This document shows, piece by piece, positions 42,196-42,251 of a stretch of 42,251 nucleotides of DNA (the stretch's first letter is position 1; each line of letters starts with the position of its first letter). The notes beneath the pieces are model-generated. The model had not been told where the DNA came from, did no database searches, and worked only from the letters and a program-made list of their open reading frames with translations. Source of the stretch: Mariprofundaceae bacterium (GTDB taxonomy: Bacteria; Pseudomonadota; Zetaproteobacteria; Mariprofundales; Mariprofundaceae). The translations under genes were made by a program, and so were the position numbers. The DNA lies in assembly GCA_030950585.1 (NCBI GenBank), contig JAUZRG010000019.1:1-42251 (forward strand), written 5' to 3'.

Positions 42196-42251
42196 ATGCA
42201 TATAGAACCAGGGTTTGTTGCACCTGCAAAGGTCATGATGGCGAATGCTGC
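42196..42251 (+). CDS. CbiM-like cobalt transporter permease, 5' end only
   Basis: The start opens MHIEPGFVAPAKVMMANAA, the typical N-terminus of CbiM-type energy-coupling factor permeases for cobalt, where the His-2 amino end binds the metal. AAAGGAG precedes the ATG. The window ends after 18 codons. Its place behind cobB-cobO under a cobalamin riboswitch supports cobalt uptake. Confidence 0.65.
   Translation, partial: MHIEPGFVAPAKVMMANA

Overview
This is a 42 kb chromosomal window from a Gram-negative proteobacterium. An outer-membrane lipoprotein set (BamB, an OmpA-type lipoprotein), a FadE-type acyl-CoA dehydrogenase, RatA/RnfH, a glycogen phosphorylase next to a PPi-type phosphofructokinase, and CobB/CobO cobalamin genes all point to Gamma- or Zetaproteobacteria. 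The sequence alone does not settle the class. I saw no rRNA, tRNA, CRISPR array or intact transposase gene.

Layout. Positions 1-4165 are accessory: the tail of an unknown gene, a large atypical Hsp70/actin-fold ATPase, a small orphan gene, a 160-bp MITE-like element with perfect terminal inverted repeats, and the eroded remnant of a GGDEF gene. Positions 4170-8358 (minus) hold an overlapping fatty-acid activation and oxidation pair (FadD-like, FadE). Positions 8450-10443 (minus) hold a MotA/MotB-like inner-membrane motor pair with long coiled coils. Glycogen phosphorylase (minus) follows, behind a clear terminator. Positions 13416-19070 (minus) form a tightly overlapped run yfgM-bamB-der-ratA-rnfH-diguanylate cyclase. 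suhB (minus) and pfp (plus) are divergent from about 20070.

Positions 21309-29579 are a second accessory island: a KAP-family P-loop NTPase, a DUF3024 protein, a PGN_0703-like PD-(D/E)XK nuclease, a WD40 protein, a translationally overlapping ABC-type ATPase plus HNH nuclease pair that looks like Septu (PtuA/PtuB), and a VF530 protein. The Septu-like pair is bracketed by two different pairs of REP-like palindromes. This is the part most likely to hold a phage-defence locus.

Positions 29677-39201 return to housekeeping and signalling on the minus strand: CobJ with an unusual HutX/ChuX-like C-terminal domain; the overlapped dnaX-ybaB-recR-rnr block; and a FecR-domain protein, OmpA-type lipoprotein and CHASE2/HD-GYP phosphodiesterase module with a near-consensus CRP site upstream. 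After a TauE/SafE permease, the window closes with a cobalamin riboswitch driving cobB, cobO and a truncated CbiM-like cobalt transporter gene.

Two c-di-GMP enzymes (a GGDEF cyclase with an I-site and an HD-GYP phosphodiesterase) plus one dead GGDEF gene suggest a well-developed c-di-GMP network. Cobalamin synthesis genes sit in two separate places, one under riboswitch control. Many genes overlap by ATGA or TGATG, and several starts appear to be TTG or GTG with good Shine-Dalgarno sequences.
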